Assembly: GCA_900548265.1 (NCBI GenBank) | Contig: URKG01000009.1 | Span: 12,397-76,396 of the forward strand | DNA: 64,000 nucleotides | Origin: an uncultured Collinsella sp. | GTDB lineage: Bacteria; Actinomycetota; Coriobacteriia; Coriobacteriales; Coriobacteriaceae | Direction of reading: 5' to 3' | In this document: piece by piece, positions 24,782 through 33,705 of the stretch | Position numbering within the stretch: position 1 is the stretch's first letter | Layout of the letters: the number at the start of each line of letters is the position of its first letter | Notes under the pieces: generated by a model | What the model saw: the letters and a program-made list of their open reading frames with translations, nothing else | Told to the model about the DNA's origin: nothing | Databases searched by the model: none | Translations under genes and position numbers: made by a program

Positions 24782-26785
24782 ATGTCGAAACAAGCGGTCG
24801 TTGGAATCTTGGCGCATGTCGATGCCGGCAAGACCACGCTGGCCGAGGCCATGCTGTTTAACGCGGGCCGCATTCGCAAGCGCGGCCGCGTTGACGATGG
24901 CGACTCGCATCTGGATACGAACGAGATTGAGCGTGAGCGCGGTATCACGATCTTCTCGTCGCAGGCTGTGCTCGACCATGGTGACACCCACGTTATGCTC
25001 GTGGACGCTCCCGGCCATGTCGATTTTTCTGCCGAGGCGGAGCGCACGCTGCGTGCCCTGGACTACGCGATTCTGGTGGTAGGCGCCAACGATGGCGTAC
25101 AGGGGCACACCGAAACCCTGTGGCGCCTGCTTGCGCGCTATGACATCCCGACGTTCATCTTCATCAACAAGATCGATTTGGAGAATCTCGGCCGCGATGT
25201 TTTGCTGGCACAGCTTGGGCAGCGTCTTTCCGAGGGCTGCCTGGATGCCAACGAACTGCTGGCGGGCGGTGCCGTTCAGGAAGACGCCGCTGCGTTAGAC
25301 GAGGTGGCGCTCGACGAGTTTCTCGAGACGGGTGAGCTTTCCGTCGCGACGCTGTCGCGCATGGTTGCCGAGCGCAAGCTCTTTCCCTGTTTTGCCGGCT
25401 CGGCGCTCAAGGACCAAGGCGTGGACGAGCTGCTGGACGGCATATGCGCGCTGATGCGTGAACAGGCATGGCTTCCTGAGTTTGCCGCGCGCGTCTATCG
25501 TGTCAGCCGCGGGGATCGTGGCGAGCGCTTGGCTTGGGTTAAAGTGACCGGCGGCACGCTGCATGCCAAGCAGATGATTGACGGACGTTCCGGCGCCGAG
25601 GCATGGGAGCAAAAGATCGACCAGGTGCGCATCTATAACGGCGAGAAATACGAGCTTGCCCGGGAAGTTGCCGCTGGTGGCATCTGCGCCGTGACGGGTC
25701 TTGCGCACGTTCGCCCAGGGGACGCCCTGGGCGCGGAGCCCGCGGGCGATGCGCCCGTCATTGCGCCGGTCCTCACCTATACGGTGCTGCCGAACGAGCA
25801 CGATGTCCATACGGTGTTCAAAGCACTGACTGAGCTGGCGGACGAAGATCCCATGCTCGGCGTAATCTGGAATACTCATCTGGAGCAGATTCACCTGCAG
25901 CTGATGGGCGCCGTGCAACTCGAGGTCGTGCAGCGGGTGTTGGCCGATTGCTTTGGCCTTTCGGTTGGGTTTGTGTCTGGCGGCATTCTCTATAAGGAGA
26001 CTATTTCGCAGCCGGTCGAGGGCGTGGGCCACTTTGAGCCACTGCGCCACTATGCCGAGGTGCATCTGCGCCTGGAGCCGTTGCCAGCGGGTTCGGGCGT
26101 GCAGTTTGGGACCGTGACCTCGACCGACGAGCTCGATCTTAACTGGCAGCGTTTGGCACTCACCAACGCCATGGAGCGCGATCACTTGGGCGTGCTGACC
26201 GGCTCGCCCATCACCGATGTGCGTATTACGCTCACGGGCGGCCGTGCGCATGCCAAACACACCGAGGGCGGCGATTTTCGCCAGGCCACGTATCGCGCGA
26301 TTCGACAGGGACTCATGCAGGCGCGTGAGGCCGGCGCGGCGGTGCTGTTGGAGCCGTGGTACCACTTTGAGCTCGAGGTGCCGGGGGAGTGCGTGGGCCG
26401 GGCGCTCTCGGATGCCACGCGCATGGGTGCCGAGTACGAGCCGCCGACGATGGCGGGAGACCGGGCGAAGCTTGTGGGTCGCGTGCCGGCATCCGAGGTG
26501 CAGGATTACGCGCTGGAGGTGGCTGCCTACACGAGTGGTCGTGGGCATCTGTACCTGGAGTTCGCCGGCTATGCGGCTTGCCATGATGCCGAGCGCGTAA
26601 TCGAGGCGGCCGCCTATGAGCCCGAGGCCGATCTGCCCAACACGCCCGATTCGGTCTTTTGCTCTCACGGAGCCGGTTACACGGTCAAATGGTACGACGT
26701 ACCCGCCGCGGCGCACGTAAAGGTCGATCCCGCCACCTTCCGCCCCTGGCGAGCAGCAGGCGCCGAGTTTTTCGGCCACATGTGA
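24782..26785 (+). CDS. TetM/EF-G-like translational GTPase
   Basis: The ATG behind AGAGGAGAAG is chosen; an upstream in-frame extension has no ribosome site. The product is 667 residues. Its G domain has AHVDAGKTT (11-19), ERERGITIFSS, DAPGHVDFSAE and NKID. Domains II-V follow the plan of ribosomal protection proteins and EF-G, ending with a conserved YTSGRGHLYLEFAGY stretch. It is cytosolic and acts on the ribosome. The layout is closer to TetM/TetO than to EF-G, but whether it protects against tetracycline or does another ribosome-rescue job is not shown. The stop codon lies in a GGGACAG hairpin. There is no sign of a mobile element around it. Confidence 0.82.
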   Translation: MSKQAVVGILAHVDAGKTTLAEAMLFNAGRIRKRGRVDDGDSHLDTNEIERERGITIFSSQAVLDHGDTHVMLVDAPGHVDFSAEAERTLRALDYAILVVGANDGVQGHTETLWRLLARYDIPTFIFINKIDLENLGRDVLLAQLGQRLSEGCLDANELLAGGAVQEDAAALDEVALDEFLETGELSVATLSRMVAERKLFPCFAGSALKDQGVDELLDGICALMREQAWLPEFAARVYRVSRGDRGERLAWVKVTGGTLHAKQMIDGRSGAEAWEQKIDQVRIYNGEKYELAREVAAGGICAVTGLAHVRPGDALGAEPAGDAPVIAPVLTYTVLPNEHDVHTVFKALTELADEDPMLGVIWNTHLEQIHLQLMGAVQLEVVQRVLADCFGLSVGFVSGGILYKETISQPVEGVGHFEPLRHYAEVHLRLEPLPAGSGVQFGTVTSTDELDLNWQRLALTNAMERDHLGVLTGSPITDVRITLTGGRAHAKHTEGGDFRQATYRAIRQGLMQAREAGAAVLLEPWYHFELEVPGECVGRALSDATRMGAEYEPPTMAGDRAKLVGRVPASEVQDYALEVAAYTSGRGHLYLEFAGYAACHDAERVIEAAAYEPEADLPNTPDSVFCSHGAGYTVKWYDVPAAAHVKVDPATFRPWRAAGAEFFGHM

Positions 26786-26807
26786 CAAAGGGACAGCTCC
26801 TTTGTCA
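26783..26807 (+). repeat. GGGACAG-loop hairpin, copy 2
   Basis: TGACAAAGG (26783-26791) and CCTTTGTCA (26799-26807) enclose the loop GACAGCT. The first three bases of the left arm are the TGA stop of the GTPase gene. Confidence 0.85.
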
Positions 26808-26815
26808 TATGCTAT

Positions 26816-26845
26816 TGGTATAACTCGGTATAAGTTGGTATAACT
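26816..26845 (+). promoter_or_regulatory. Three 10-bp tandem repeats (GGTATAA) upstream of the AAA ATPase gene
   Basis: TGGTATAACT, CGGTATAAGT and TGGTATAACT follow each other with a period of exactly 10 bp, so the GGTATAA element faces the same side of the helix each time. They lie 34-63 bp before the ATPase start, where a promoter or operator would be. A binding role is inferred only. Confidence 0.55.
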
Positions 26846-26878
26846 ATTACCAGGGTTTGCCAATCCGAGGAGGCCGAC

Positions 26879-27997
26879 ATGAATCCAAATCCCTTTAAGC
26901 CCACGGCTGGCAAGCGGCCTCCGATACTCATCGGCCGCGAGTCGGTCATCGAAGATTTTGAGGAAGGGCTCGATAACGGCGCCGGAGCGCCGGGTAGGCT
27001 CATGCTCATTACGGGAAACCGCGGCTGCGGCAAAACGGTTCTCCTGCGGGAGCTGCAACGTCTAGCCAGCGAGCGCGGATGGGCGGTTATCTCCGATTCC
27101 GCTTCGCTTGGCTTATGCGACCGCTTAGCCGACGCGCTTCGCTCGAATAAACCCGCTGTGACGTCAATGGAGTTCGGGCCGTCGCTTGGCCGGATGTCGG
27201 TCGAGGCGGCGCGGGCAAAGGGCGAGACGTTACGAGGGCTGGTCAACGAGCGCCTCAAGAAGCTCGGTCCAGGCAAGGGCATACTGTTTGCGATTGACGA
27301 GGCGCAGTCTGCGTCTATCGAGGAGCTGGCGGCTCTTGCCGTTCTCTATCAGCAAGTGCTCGGAGATCAGGATGCTACGGGATTGCCCGATAGCGACCAG
27401 CGCGGTCTTGCGCTGGTGTTCGCCGGCTTGCCCAGTATGGTTGATGACTTGCTCGAAGAGCCGAGCGTGACGTTTTTGCGCCGTGCCCAGCAGCGTACGC
27501 TGGGGGCGATTTCTTTGCCCAAGGTGCGCGATTCATATATCCAGACAGTCAAAGACGCTGGTCTTTGCCTTGATGCGGGGACGGCGGACCTTGCGGCGCG
27601 CAGGAGCATGGGGCATCCCTATATGGTCCAGCTGGTGGGATATTACATGTGGCGGGCTGCTGTCCGGCGTGACTCGCGGGTCATTGAAGAACGCGATGTT
27701 GAGGTTGGGCACGCGGATGCCATCTCTGAGTTCTATGAAGCAGTCGACGCGCCCCTGTATTATGGATTGCGCAGTCCGCAACGCCTCTTTATCGAGGCCA
27801 TGGCTGCTGACGAGGGTAAACCGACGCGCATGGCGGATATCATTGAGCGCTGCGATCGCACTCAGAGCTGGGCGAGCAAATATCGCGCAAGCCTGATTCG
27901 CGAGCGCGTCATCGAAGCTGCCGGATACGGCCTCGTCCGGTTTACCGTGCCCATGCTGGGCGCGTACATTCGCGATCGAGTTTTATGGCATGAGTAG
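26879..27997 (+). CDS. AAA/ORC-like ATP-binding protein with C-terminal winged helix
   Basis: The product is 372 residues, with GAGGAGG before the ATG. It begins NPNPFKPTAGKRPPILIGR, has Walker A GNRGCGKT (46-53), Walker B ILFAIDEAQ, a sensor-like LVFAGLPSM and a later RRAQQRTLG. The C-terminal 80 residues look like a winged helix (RMADIIERCDRTQSWASKYRASLIRERVI). It is cytosolic; actinobacteria carry many such proteins without known function. Its end lies within 11 bp of the UvrA2-like gene start, so the two form an operon. The gene at 30544-31644 encodes a relative with the same domain order. Confidence 0.78.
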   Translation: MNPNPFKPTAGKRPPILIGRESVIEDFEEGLDNGAGAPGRLMLITGNRGCGKTVLLRELQRLASERGWAVISDSASLGLCDRLADALRSNKPAVTSMEFGPSLGRMSVEAARAKGETLRGLVNERLKKLGPGKGILFAIDEAQSASIEELAALAVLYQQVLGDQDATGLPDSDQRGLALVFAGLPSMVDDLLEEPSVTFLRRAQQRTLGAISLPKVRDSYIQTVKDAGLCLDAGTADLAARRSMGHPYMVQLVGYYMWRAAVRRDSRVIEERDVEVGHADAISEFYEAVDAPLYYGLRSPQRLFIEAMAADEGKPTRMADIIERCDRTQSWASKYRASLIRERVIEAAGYGLVRFTVPMLGAYIRDRVLWHE

Positions 27998-28007
27998 GGT
28001 GATAAAG

Positions 28008-30503
28008 ATGACGGAACAGAAGATGAGTCCGCAGGCTATCGAGGTGCGTGGCGCGTGCGTCCATAACCTCAAAGACATCGATATCGATATTCCGCTGGGA
28101 AAGCTGGTGGGTATTGCCGGCGTATCGGGTTCGGGCAAGAGTTCGCTGGCGCTGGGAGTTCTTTATGCCGAGGGCTCGCGTCGCTACTTGGAAGCACTCA
28201 GCACCTATACTCGCCGTCGCCTGACGCAGGTCGAGCACGCTCAGGTGGACGAGGTGCTGCACGTGCCGGCGGCGCTCGCATTGCATCAGCGCCCCAGCGT
28301 GCCGGGCGTGCGTTCCACCTTTGGCACCATGACCGAGCTCAACAATAGCCTGCGTCTGCTCTTTAGCCGCTGCGCCCATCACGTGTGCCCGCATTGCGGG
28401 ACGCGTGTGGAGCCGAGCCTTAACGTGGCTGCGGGCCTGTCGCTCACGTGCCCCGCATGCGGCCGCGAGTTCTACGCGCCGGGTGCCGAGGACCTTGCCT
28501 TTAACAGCGGCGGCGCGTGTCCCGCCTGCGGCGGCACCGGTGTCATGCGCGAGGTGGACGAGGCGAGCCTGGTGCCCGACGAGTCAAAGACTATCAACGA
28601 GGGTGCGGTCCTTCCCTGGGGCACGCTCATGTGGGATCTGATGAAGCAGGTGGCTGGCGAGATGGGCGTGCGCACCGACGTGCCGTTTAACCAGCTCACG
28701 CCTCAAGAGCGCGACATCGTGTTCCACGGTCCGGCGGTTAAGAAACACATTCTCTACGTTCCCAAAAACGGCGAGGGCGCCACGCCGCTCGACTTTACCT
28801 ATTACAACGCCGTCTATACCGTCGAGAATGCGCTCGCCAAGGTTAAGGACGACAAGGGCCTCAAACGCGTTGCACGCTTTTTGCGCGAGGGAGCATGCCG
28901 CGATTGCGGCGGCACGCGTCTCTCCGAGGCTGCGCGCCAGCCTCAGGTGCGCGGTATCAATCTGGCACAGGCCGCGGCCATGACGCTTGGTGATGCGGTC
29001 GAGTGGGTGCGCGGGGTGCCCTCATCCTTGCCGGTCGAGATGCGGCCCATGGCGACGGATATCTGCGATTCGTTTTTGAGCGTGGCCCGTCGTCTGGTCG
29101 ACCTGGGTCTCGATTACCTTTCACTCGACCGCGCCGGTGCCACGCTCTCCACGGGTGAGCGCCAGCGCGTACAGCTTGCTCGCGTGGTGCGCAACCGATC
29201 GACGGGCGTGCTCTATGTGTTGGACGAGCCCTCGATTGGCCTGCATCCGGCAAATGTCGACGGCCTGGTTGGTGTGATGCGCGACCTGGTAGGCGACGGC
29301 AACACCGTGGTTGTTGTTGACCACGATACGCGCGTACTGGCGGAAGCCGACTATCTGGTCGAGATGGGCCCCGTTGCCGGAGCAGGCGGTGGCAATGTGA
29401 TTGCCGCTGGTACGGTAGACGAGGTTGAGCAATCGCAGGACAGCCGCATCGCCCCGTTTTTGCGCGCAGAGTCCAAGCGCTTGCGTCCGCAGGTGACTGA
29501 CGAGGAAATGTTCGACCAGGGCCATATCCGCATGGCGACCGATGCCATCCATACCGTCAAACCGCTCGAAGTCGATATCCCGCGCGGTCGCTTGGTCGCG
29601 GTTACGGGTGTTTCGGGTTCGGGTAAGACGACGTTGGTGCTCGAGACGCTCATCCCGGCACTCAAGGCGCAGGCAGCCGGCGAGCGCCTGCCGGGACACG
29701 TGCGCTGGATCGATGCCGAAGGCATTGCCCGCGCCAACCTGATTGACGCCACGCCCATTGGCGCCAATGTTCGCTCGACGGTGGCGACCTATGCCGACAT
29801 CCATGACGAGCTGCGCCGCGCCTTTGCCCGTACGCCCGAAGCCAAGGCAGCCGGCTACAAGGCGGGCGCCTTTAGCTACAACACCGGCGCCTTGCGTTGC
29901 CCTACGTGCGATGGCACGGGTTCGATATCGCTCGACGTGCAGTTTTTGCCCGACGTCGAGATCGTCTGCCCGGCATGCCGTGGTTCGCGCTACGCCGAGG
30001 CCGCCTCGCATATCCATCGCGAGGGCAAGGACGGGAGTCTGCTTACGCTGCCGCAGCTCATGGACATGAGTGTGGACGAGGCCATCGACGCCACGGTGGG
30101 ACTCAAGAAGGTTCAGGCGCGCTTGCAGACTTTGCACGACCTGGGCCTGGGTTATCTCACGCTTGGCGAGCCCACACCGGCGCTTTCGGGCGGTGAGGCA
30201 CAGCGCCTTAAGCTCGCGAGCGAGATGGGTCGTGTGCAGGACGATGCCGTATTCGTATTCGACGAGCCCACGATCGGACTACATCCGCTCGATGTTCAGG
30301 TGTTGCTGAGCGTGTTCGACGGCCTTGTTGCCAAGGGCGCCACGGTTATCGTGATCGAACACGATCTCGACCTTATCCGCAATGCCGATTACGTGATCGA
30401 CATGGGCCCGGGCGGCGGCGACACAGGCGGGCAAATCGTCTGCGCCGGCACGCCGGCGGATATCGCGGTCTGCTCCAAGAGCATTACCGGACGCTACCTA
30501 TAG
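28008..30503 (+). CDS. UvrA2-like ABC ATPase (excinuclease subunit A paralogue)
   Basis: The start is uncertain: an ATG at 27990 overlaps the upstream gene, and ATG at 28008 has AGGGTG in front. The product is about 831 residues, shorter than UvrA (about 940). Two ABC modules are visible: Walker A GVSGSGKSS (about 38) and GVSGSGKTT (about 534), signatures LSTGERQRVQLARV and LSGGEAQRLKLASEM, plus two zinc-knuckle regions (CPHC...CPAC, CPTC...CPAC). After the SRCAHHVCPHCG finger it lacks the usual UvrB-binding insert, so a canonical excision-repair role is unlikely. Related UvrA2/DrrC-like proteins are linked to drug or DNA-damage tolerance. Confidence 0.85.
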   Translation: MTEQKMSPQAIEVRGACVHNLKDIDIDIPLGKLVGIAGVSGSGKSSLALGVLYAEGSRRYLEALSTYTRRRLTQVEHAQVDEVLHVPAALALHQRPSVPGVRSTFGTMTELNNSLRLLFSRCAHHVCPHCGTRVEPSLNVAAGLSLTCPACGREFYAPGAEDLAFNSGGACPACGGTGVMREVDEASLVPDESKTINEGAVLPWGTLMWDLMKQVAGEMGVRTDVPFNQLTPQERDIVFHGPAVKKHILYVPKNGEGATPLDFTYYNAVYTVENALAKVKDDKGLKRVARFLREGACRDCGGTRLSEAARQPQVRGINLAQAAAMTLGDAVEWVRGVPSSLPVEMRPMATDICDSFLSVARRLVDLGLDYLSLDRAGATLSTGERQRVQLARVVRNRSTGVLYVLDEPSIGLHPANVDGLVGVMRDLVGDGNTVVVVDHDTRVLAEADYLVEMGPVAGAGGGNVIAAGTVDEVEQSQDSRIAPFLRAESKRLRPQVTDEEMFDQGHIRMATDAIHTVKPLEVDIPRGRLVAVTGVSGSGKTTLVLETLIPALKAQAAGERLPGHVRWIDAEGIARANLIDATPIGANVRSTVATYADIHDELRRAFARTPEAKAAGYKAGAFSYNTGALRCPTCDGTGSISLDVQFLPDVEIVCPACRGSRYAEAASHIHREGKDGSLLTLPQLMDMSVDEAIDATVGLKKVQARLQTLHDLGLGYLTLGEPTPALSGGEAQRLKLASEMGRVQDDAVFVFDEPTIGLHPLDVQVLLSVFDGLVAKGATVIVIEHDLDLIRNADYVIDMGPGGGDTGGQIVCAGTPADIAVCSKSITGRYL

Positions 30504-30504
30504 A

Positions 30505-30539
30505 CAATGAGGCAAAGGGACAGCCCCTTTGCCTCATTG
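30505..30539 (+). repeat. GGGACAG-loop hairpin, copy 3
   Basis: CAATGAGGCAAAGGG (30505-30519) and CCCTTTGCCTCATTG (30525-30539) form a 15-bp perfect stem around ACAGC. It starts 2 nt after the uvrA-like stop codon and sits between convergent genes. Confidence 0.88.
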
Positions 30540-30543
30540 ATGT

Positions 30544-31644
30544 CTATTTCACGCATTGAGCCGCGAGATAGTCGCGGAAGAATGGCAATTCAAAAGCGAC
30601 GATTCCGCGCCCGCGTTCTCCGATGATGCCGGCATCTATCATGCGGCGTCGGTAGCGGGAGACCTGCTGCGGCGAACGCTTAAGGCGCTCGACAAGGTCA
30701 GCGGTGGTGGATTCTTCTTCGTCATCGAGCATGGCGATGAGGAATCGCTTGTCCTCTGCAGTGAGTTCCCGATAGGTTGCCGCGAGGATTCGGTCGTCCA
30801 TCTCGTCGCGCGCGATTTTGATTCCCAGGTCAAAGTCGCGTGACGAGATTTCCTTCGAATCGCTTGTGAGATCCCAGGCACGGTAGCCTACGAGTTGCAA
30901 TAGGAAGGGAAAACCAGAGATCGAGCGAACGGCTCTATCGATTCCCTCAGCATCTGCCAGGCGATCGTTTTCCTGGATCGTGCGAATCAAGGCCTCGCGT
31001 ACGTCATAGTCGGCAATGCGACCCAGATGATATTGTTGGGCGCGGCGAAGGAACGAGACCGTCTTGTGGTTCAGTAGCGTCGATACGTTGTTGGGAAGTC
31101 CCGCCATGAGCAGGGCGACGCGTTTTCCATCGGTCACAAAGTGCTGATACGTCGCTGCGAGCTGAATCATCTCGTCGAGTGTCGGGTCCACCTCGTCAAC
31201 CGTGACGAGCAGACCGGTGCCCGCCTCGTTGAGCTGGTCGATGATGTCGCTCATGCGATAACGCCAGGTTGAGGCATCGTGAACGCGATTGACCTCGATG
31301 CTGCCGAGCGGTGCAATTCCGAGGCCGGTGACTTCGAATTGGCTGGAGGAGTCGATGAGATGGGCTGCGGCGCGTTTCGCCCCGAACTCGATTTCCTCAA
31401 GCATACCCGGGAGCGCGGTTGTCTTTACGGCAATCCAGCCGTGGGATTCCGCCCTTGTCGCAAGCGACGACATGAGAGCAGTTTTACCGGTTCCACGCGC
31501 GCCTGAGAAAATCGAGGTCAATTCTGGGCGCCTGCGCTGGCTCAAGAAGGCACGGTCCAAATCCCGAATAATCTGCTGTCTGCCAGCGAGATGGGCGGGA
31601 ACCTCACCAAAACTGGGGGTAAACGGGTTCTCGAGATATTTCAT
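30544..31644 (-). CDS. AAA/ORC-like ATP-binding protein, paralogue of the 26879 gene
   Basis: The product is 366 residues, with AAGGAG before its ATG. It starts ENPFTPSFGEVPAHLAGR, has Walker A GARGTGKT (48-55), Walker B LLVTVDEVDP, ALLMAGLPNN, FLRRAQQYHLGRI, and a C-terminal winged helix (TTADLVERLKRSPQQVSRYRRRMIDAGII). The layout is that of the ATPase gene at 26879, but sequence identity is modest, so the two are not a recent duplication. Together they flank the UvrA2-like gene, and this one is transcribed towards it. The function is not established. A toxin-like or DNA-binding regulatory ATPase is possible. Confidence 0.78.
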   Translation of the reverse strand: MKYLENPFTPSFGEVPAHLAGRQQIIRDLDRAFLSQRRRPELTSIFSGARGTGKTALMSSLATRAESHGWIAVKTTALPGMLEEIEFGAKRAAAHLIDSSSQFEVTGLGIAPLGSIEVNRVHDASTWRYRMSDIIDQLNEAGTGLLVTVDEVDPTLDEMIQLAATYQHFVTDGKRVALLMAGLPNNVSTLLNHKTVSFLRRAQQYHLGRIADYDVREALIRTIQENDRLADAEGIDRAVRSISGFPFLLQLVGYRAWDLTSDSKEISSRDFDLGIKIARDEMDDRILAATYRELTAEDKRFLIAMLDDEEESTTADLVERLKRSPQQVSRYRRRMIDAGIIGERGRGIVAFELPFFRDYLAAQCVK

Positions 31645-31761
31645 AAGGCTCTCCTTTCACACCGGCGTTTAACTTCATTTTACTTTAGTTAATTCTGATT
31701 AAAAGTGAGGGCTCTTTATCTAGAGCATCAATTAGGCGTGTGTGCCATCGGCGTGGCGCTT

Positions 31762-31796
31762 GAATGTGACAAAGGGATAGTTCCTTTGTCACATTC
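31762..31796 (+). repeat. GGGACAG-loop hairpin, copy 4 (GGGATAG variant)
   Basis: GAATGTGACAAAGG (31762-31775) pairs perfectly with CCTTTGTCACATTC (31783-31796). The loop reads GATAGTT. The trmL stop codon (minus strand, 31789-31791) lies inside the right arm. Confidence 0.88.
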
Positions 31797-32388
31797 CCGG
31801 AAAGCCTGCCTGGCGCAGGGCCTCGTAGAGGACGATGGCGGCGCTGTTGGAGAGGTTGAGTGCGCTGATGCGGTAGTCGTCCGGGTTGACGAAGTTGCCG
31901 CAGATATCCTGTTGAAGGATGGCCTCGTGACTGTCCTCGGTATGCCCCAGCGATTCCTCGTGAGCTTCCCAAGCCTCGGCGTTATCGAGTGAGTCGCAAT
32001 CGCGCAGCATCGGGATGCGCTCGCAACGCTCGGGCGCCGCGGCAAGCAGTGGCTCGGGAATGCCCGAGCTCTCGCTGCCAAAGACCAAGTAGTCACCGTC
32101 GCGGTAGGTGCTCTGCGCATAGGTGCGGCGTGCCTTTTTGGTCAGCAGATGCAGGCGCTCGTCGGCGGGGGAGAGGTCGTTGCGCGCAAGGAAATCCTCC
32201 CAGCCGGTATAGGTCGTCACGTCCAAGTTTTGCCAGTAGCCCAGGCCGGCGCGACGTACCGTCTTGTCGTCGAGCGAAAAGCCCAGTGGCTCCACCAGAT
32301 GCAGGCGGGCGCCGGTGACCACGCAGGTACGGCCGATATTGCCCGTATTGGCCGGAATCTCGGGCGCATACAGCACGATGTTGAACAT
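31789..32388 (-). CDS. trmL: tRNA (cytidine/uridine-34 2'-O)-methyltransferase
   Basis: The ATG of MFNIVLYAPEIPANTGNIGRTC is preceded by AAGGAGATTC; the longer open frame lacks one. The product is 199 residues. It has the SPOUT features of TrmL: PEIPANTGNIGR at the N-terminus, a middle GSESSGIPEPLL, and IPMLRDCDSLD...NLSNSAAIVLYEALRQ forming the knotted SAM site. TrmL methylates the wobble base of tRNA-Leu isoacceptors in E. coli. It is cytosolic. A GGGACAG hairpin is present at each end of the gene. Confidence 0.9.
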   Translation of the reverse strand: MFNIVLYAPEIPANTGNIGRTCVVTGARLHLVEPLGFSLDDKTVRRAGLGYWQNLDVTTYTGWEDFLARNDLSPADERLHLLTKKARRTYAQSTYRDGDYLVFGSESSGIPEPLLAAAPERCERIPMLRDCDSLDNAEAWEAHEESLGHTEDSHEAILQQDICGNFVNPDDYRISALNLSNSAAIVLYEALRQAGFPGM

Positions 32389-32411
32389 GAATCTCCTTGG
32401 CTCAGAACGAA

Positions 32412-32450
32412 AAACCACCACGAAGGGGACAGGCACCTTCGTGGTGGTTT
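32412..32450 (+). repeat. GGGACAG-loop hairpin, copy 5
   Basis: AAACCACCACGAAGG (32412-32426) and CCTTCGTGGTGGTTT (32436-32450) form a 15-bp perfect stem around GGACAGGCA. It lies 24 bp upstream of the trmL start, so here the hairpin is in a leader rather than after a gene. Confidence 0.88.
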
Positions 32451-32488
32451 GGCGGTTACGTAGCGGAAAAATGTCCGCTTGGATAAAC

Positions 32489-33619
32489 CTAGGCGCGGTG
32501 CCAGTCGGTCAGGCAGGCATCGAGGGAGGCGATGAGCGCGTCCTTGTCCATGTGACGGCCGATGATGCACAGGCTCGTCATGCGGTCGCCCGTCTCGTCG
32601 TCCCAAATCTGCATGATCTCGGGGTTCTCGTCGATGATCTTCTGCTTCTCGCCCTCGGGCGCCGAGTCAACGAACAGGCCGTTCTCCATCAGGCGCATCT
32701 GGTGGCCAGCCTGCTCAAACATGTAGCACATGTCCGGATTGCCGGTCTGCCACAACGGACCCTTGACGCGAATGACCTCGTCGGGCCACTCCTGCTCAAC
32801 AAAATCGGTGAACTTCTGCAGGTCAAACGGCTTGCGGCGCGAGTAAACAAAGGTCTCGATGTCGTACTCGAGCACCTCGGGGTCGTCGTGCTCCTCGGGA
32901 TGCTCCATGGCCTCAATCCAGGCGGCGGAGTTGTAGGCGCGCATAAAGTCGAAGCGGTCGGTATCGAGCAGCTCCTCCATGGGGACCTCACCGTTCTGAG
33001 CCTCGACAATCACGGCGTCCTTCTGCAGGCTGCGCACGATAGCCTTGAGCTCGGCGATCTGCTCGGGGCTCACGGTATCGGTCTTGTTGAGAATCAGCGT
33101 AGAGCAGAACTCGATCTGCTGGATGAGCAGGCTCTCGATGTCGTCCTCGTCGATATCCTCGGCCAGCAGGTCGCGGCCGCCGTTGAACTCGTCGTACATA
33201 CGGGCGCAATCGACTACGGCCACGATGTTGTCGAGCGCGAGCTTGGGCTCGCCGCCCACCTTGGCCTCGTCGCAGAAGCTCGAGATGGTGTAGGCGATGG
33301 GGATGGGCTCGCAAATTCCCGAGGCCTCGATGATGATGTAGTCGAAGTTGCCCGAATCGGCGATGCCCTGCAGCTGGTTGGCAAGGTCGTCCGAAAGCGT
33401 GCAGCAGATGCAGCCGTTGGTGAGCGGGATGAGGTCATCGGTCTCGGAAAGGCCGCCGTCGGCGATAAGGCTGGCGTCGACGTTGATCTCGCCGATGTCG
33501 TTGACGATCACGGCGGCGCGGATGCCGCCGTCGTTAGCGAGGATGTGGTTGAGCAGCGTGGTCTTGCCGGCACCGAGGTATCCGGTAAGCATGATGATCT
33601 TCACGGGTTTGTTGGGCAT
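32489..33619 (-). CDS. CobW/COG0523-family GTPase (metallochaperone-like)
   Basis: I choose the ATG behind AAAGGAGG; a second in-frame ATG seven codons upstream is possible. The product is 376 residues. It has Walker A GYLGAGKTTLLNHIL near residues 12-26, the metal-site motif GCICCTLSDDL (CxCC), IIEASGICEP, and ILNKTD. COG0523 GTPases deliver zinc, cobalt or other metals to client enzymes; several are induced by zinc limitation. No Zur box is evident here. An extended C-terminal domain (CobW_C) is present with KGPLW as its core. The neighbours trmL and arsC-like do not reveal the client. Confidence 0.86.
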   Translation of the reverse strand: MPNKPVKIIMLTGYLGAGKTTLLNHILANDGGIRAAVIVNDIGEINVDASLIADGGLSETDDLIPLTNGCICCTLSDDLANQLQGIADSGNFDYIIIEASGICEPIPIAYTISSFCDEAKVGGEPKLALDNIVAVVDCARMYDEFNGGRDLLAEDIDEDDIESLLIQQIEFCSTLILNKTDTVSPEQIAELKAIVRSLQKDAVIVEAQNGEVPMEELLDTDRFDFMRAYNSAAWIEAMEHPEEHDDPEVLEYDIETFVYSRRKPFDLQKFTDFVEQEWPDEVIRVKGPLWQTGNPDMCYMFEQAGHQMRLMENGLFVDSAPEGEKQKIIDENPEIMQIWDDETGDRMTSLCIIGRHMDKDALIASLDACLTDWHRA

Positions 33620-33705
33620 GTGCCCTCCTTTGTTAGACATGGCTTACAGTTGAATCTTATGCCAAACGCCTGCTCTTATACCCACGCGCCGGCAAATAAC
33701 ACAAG

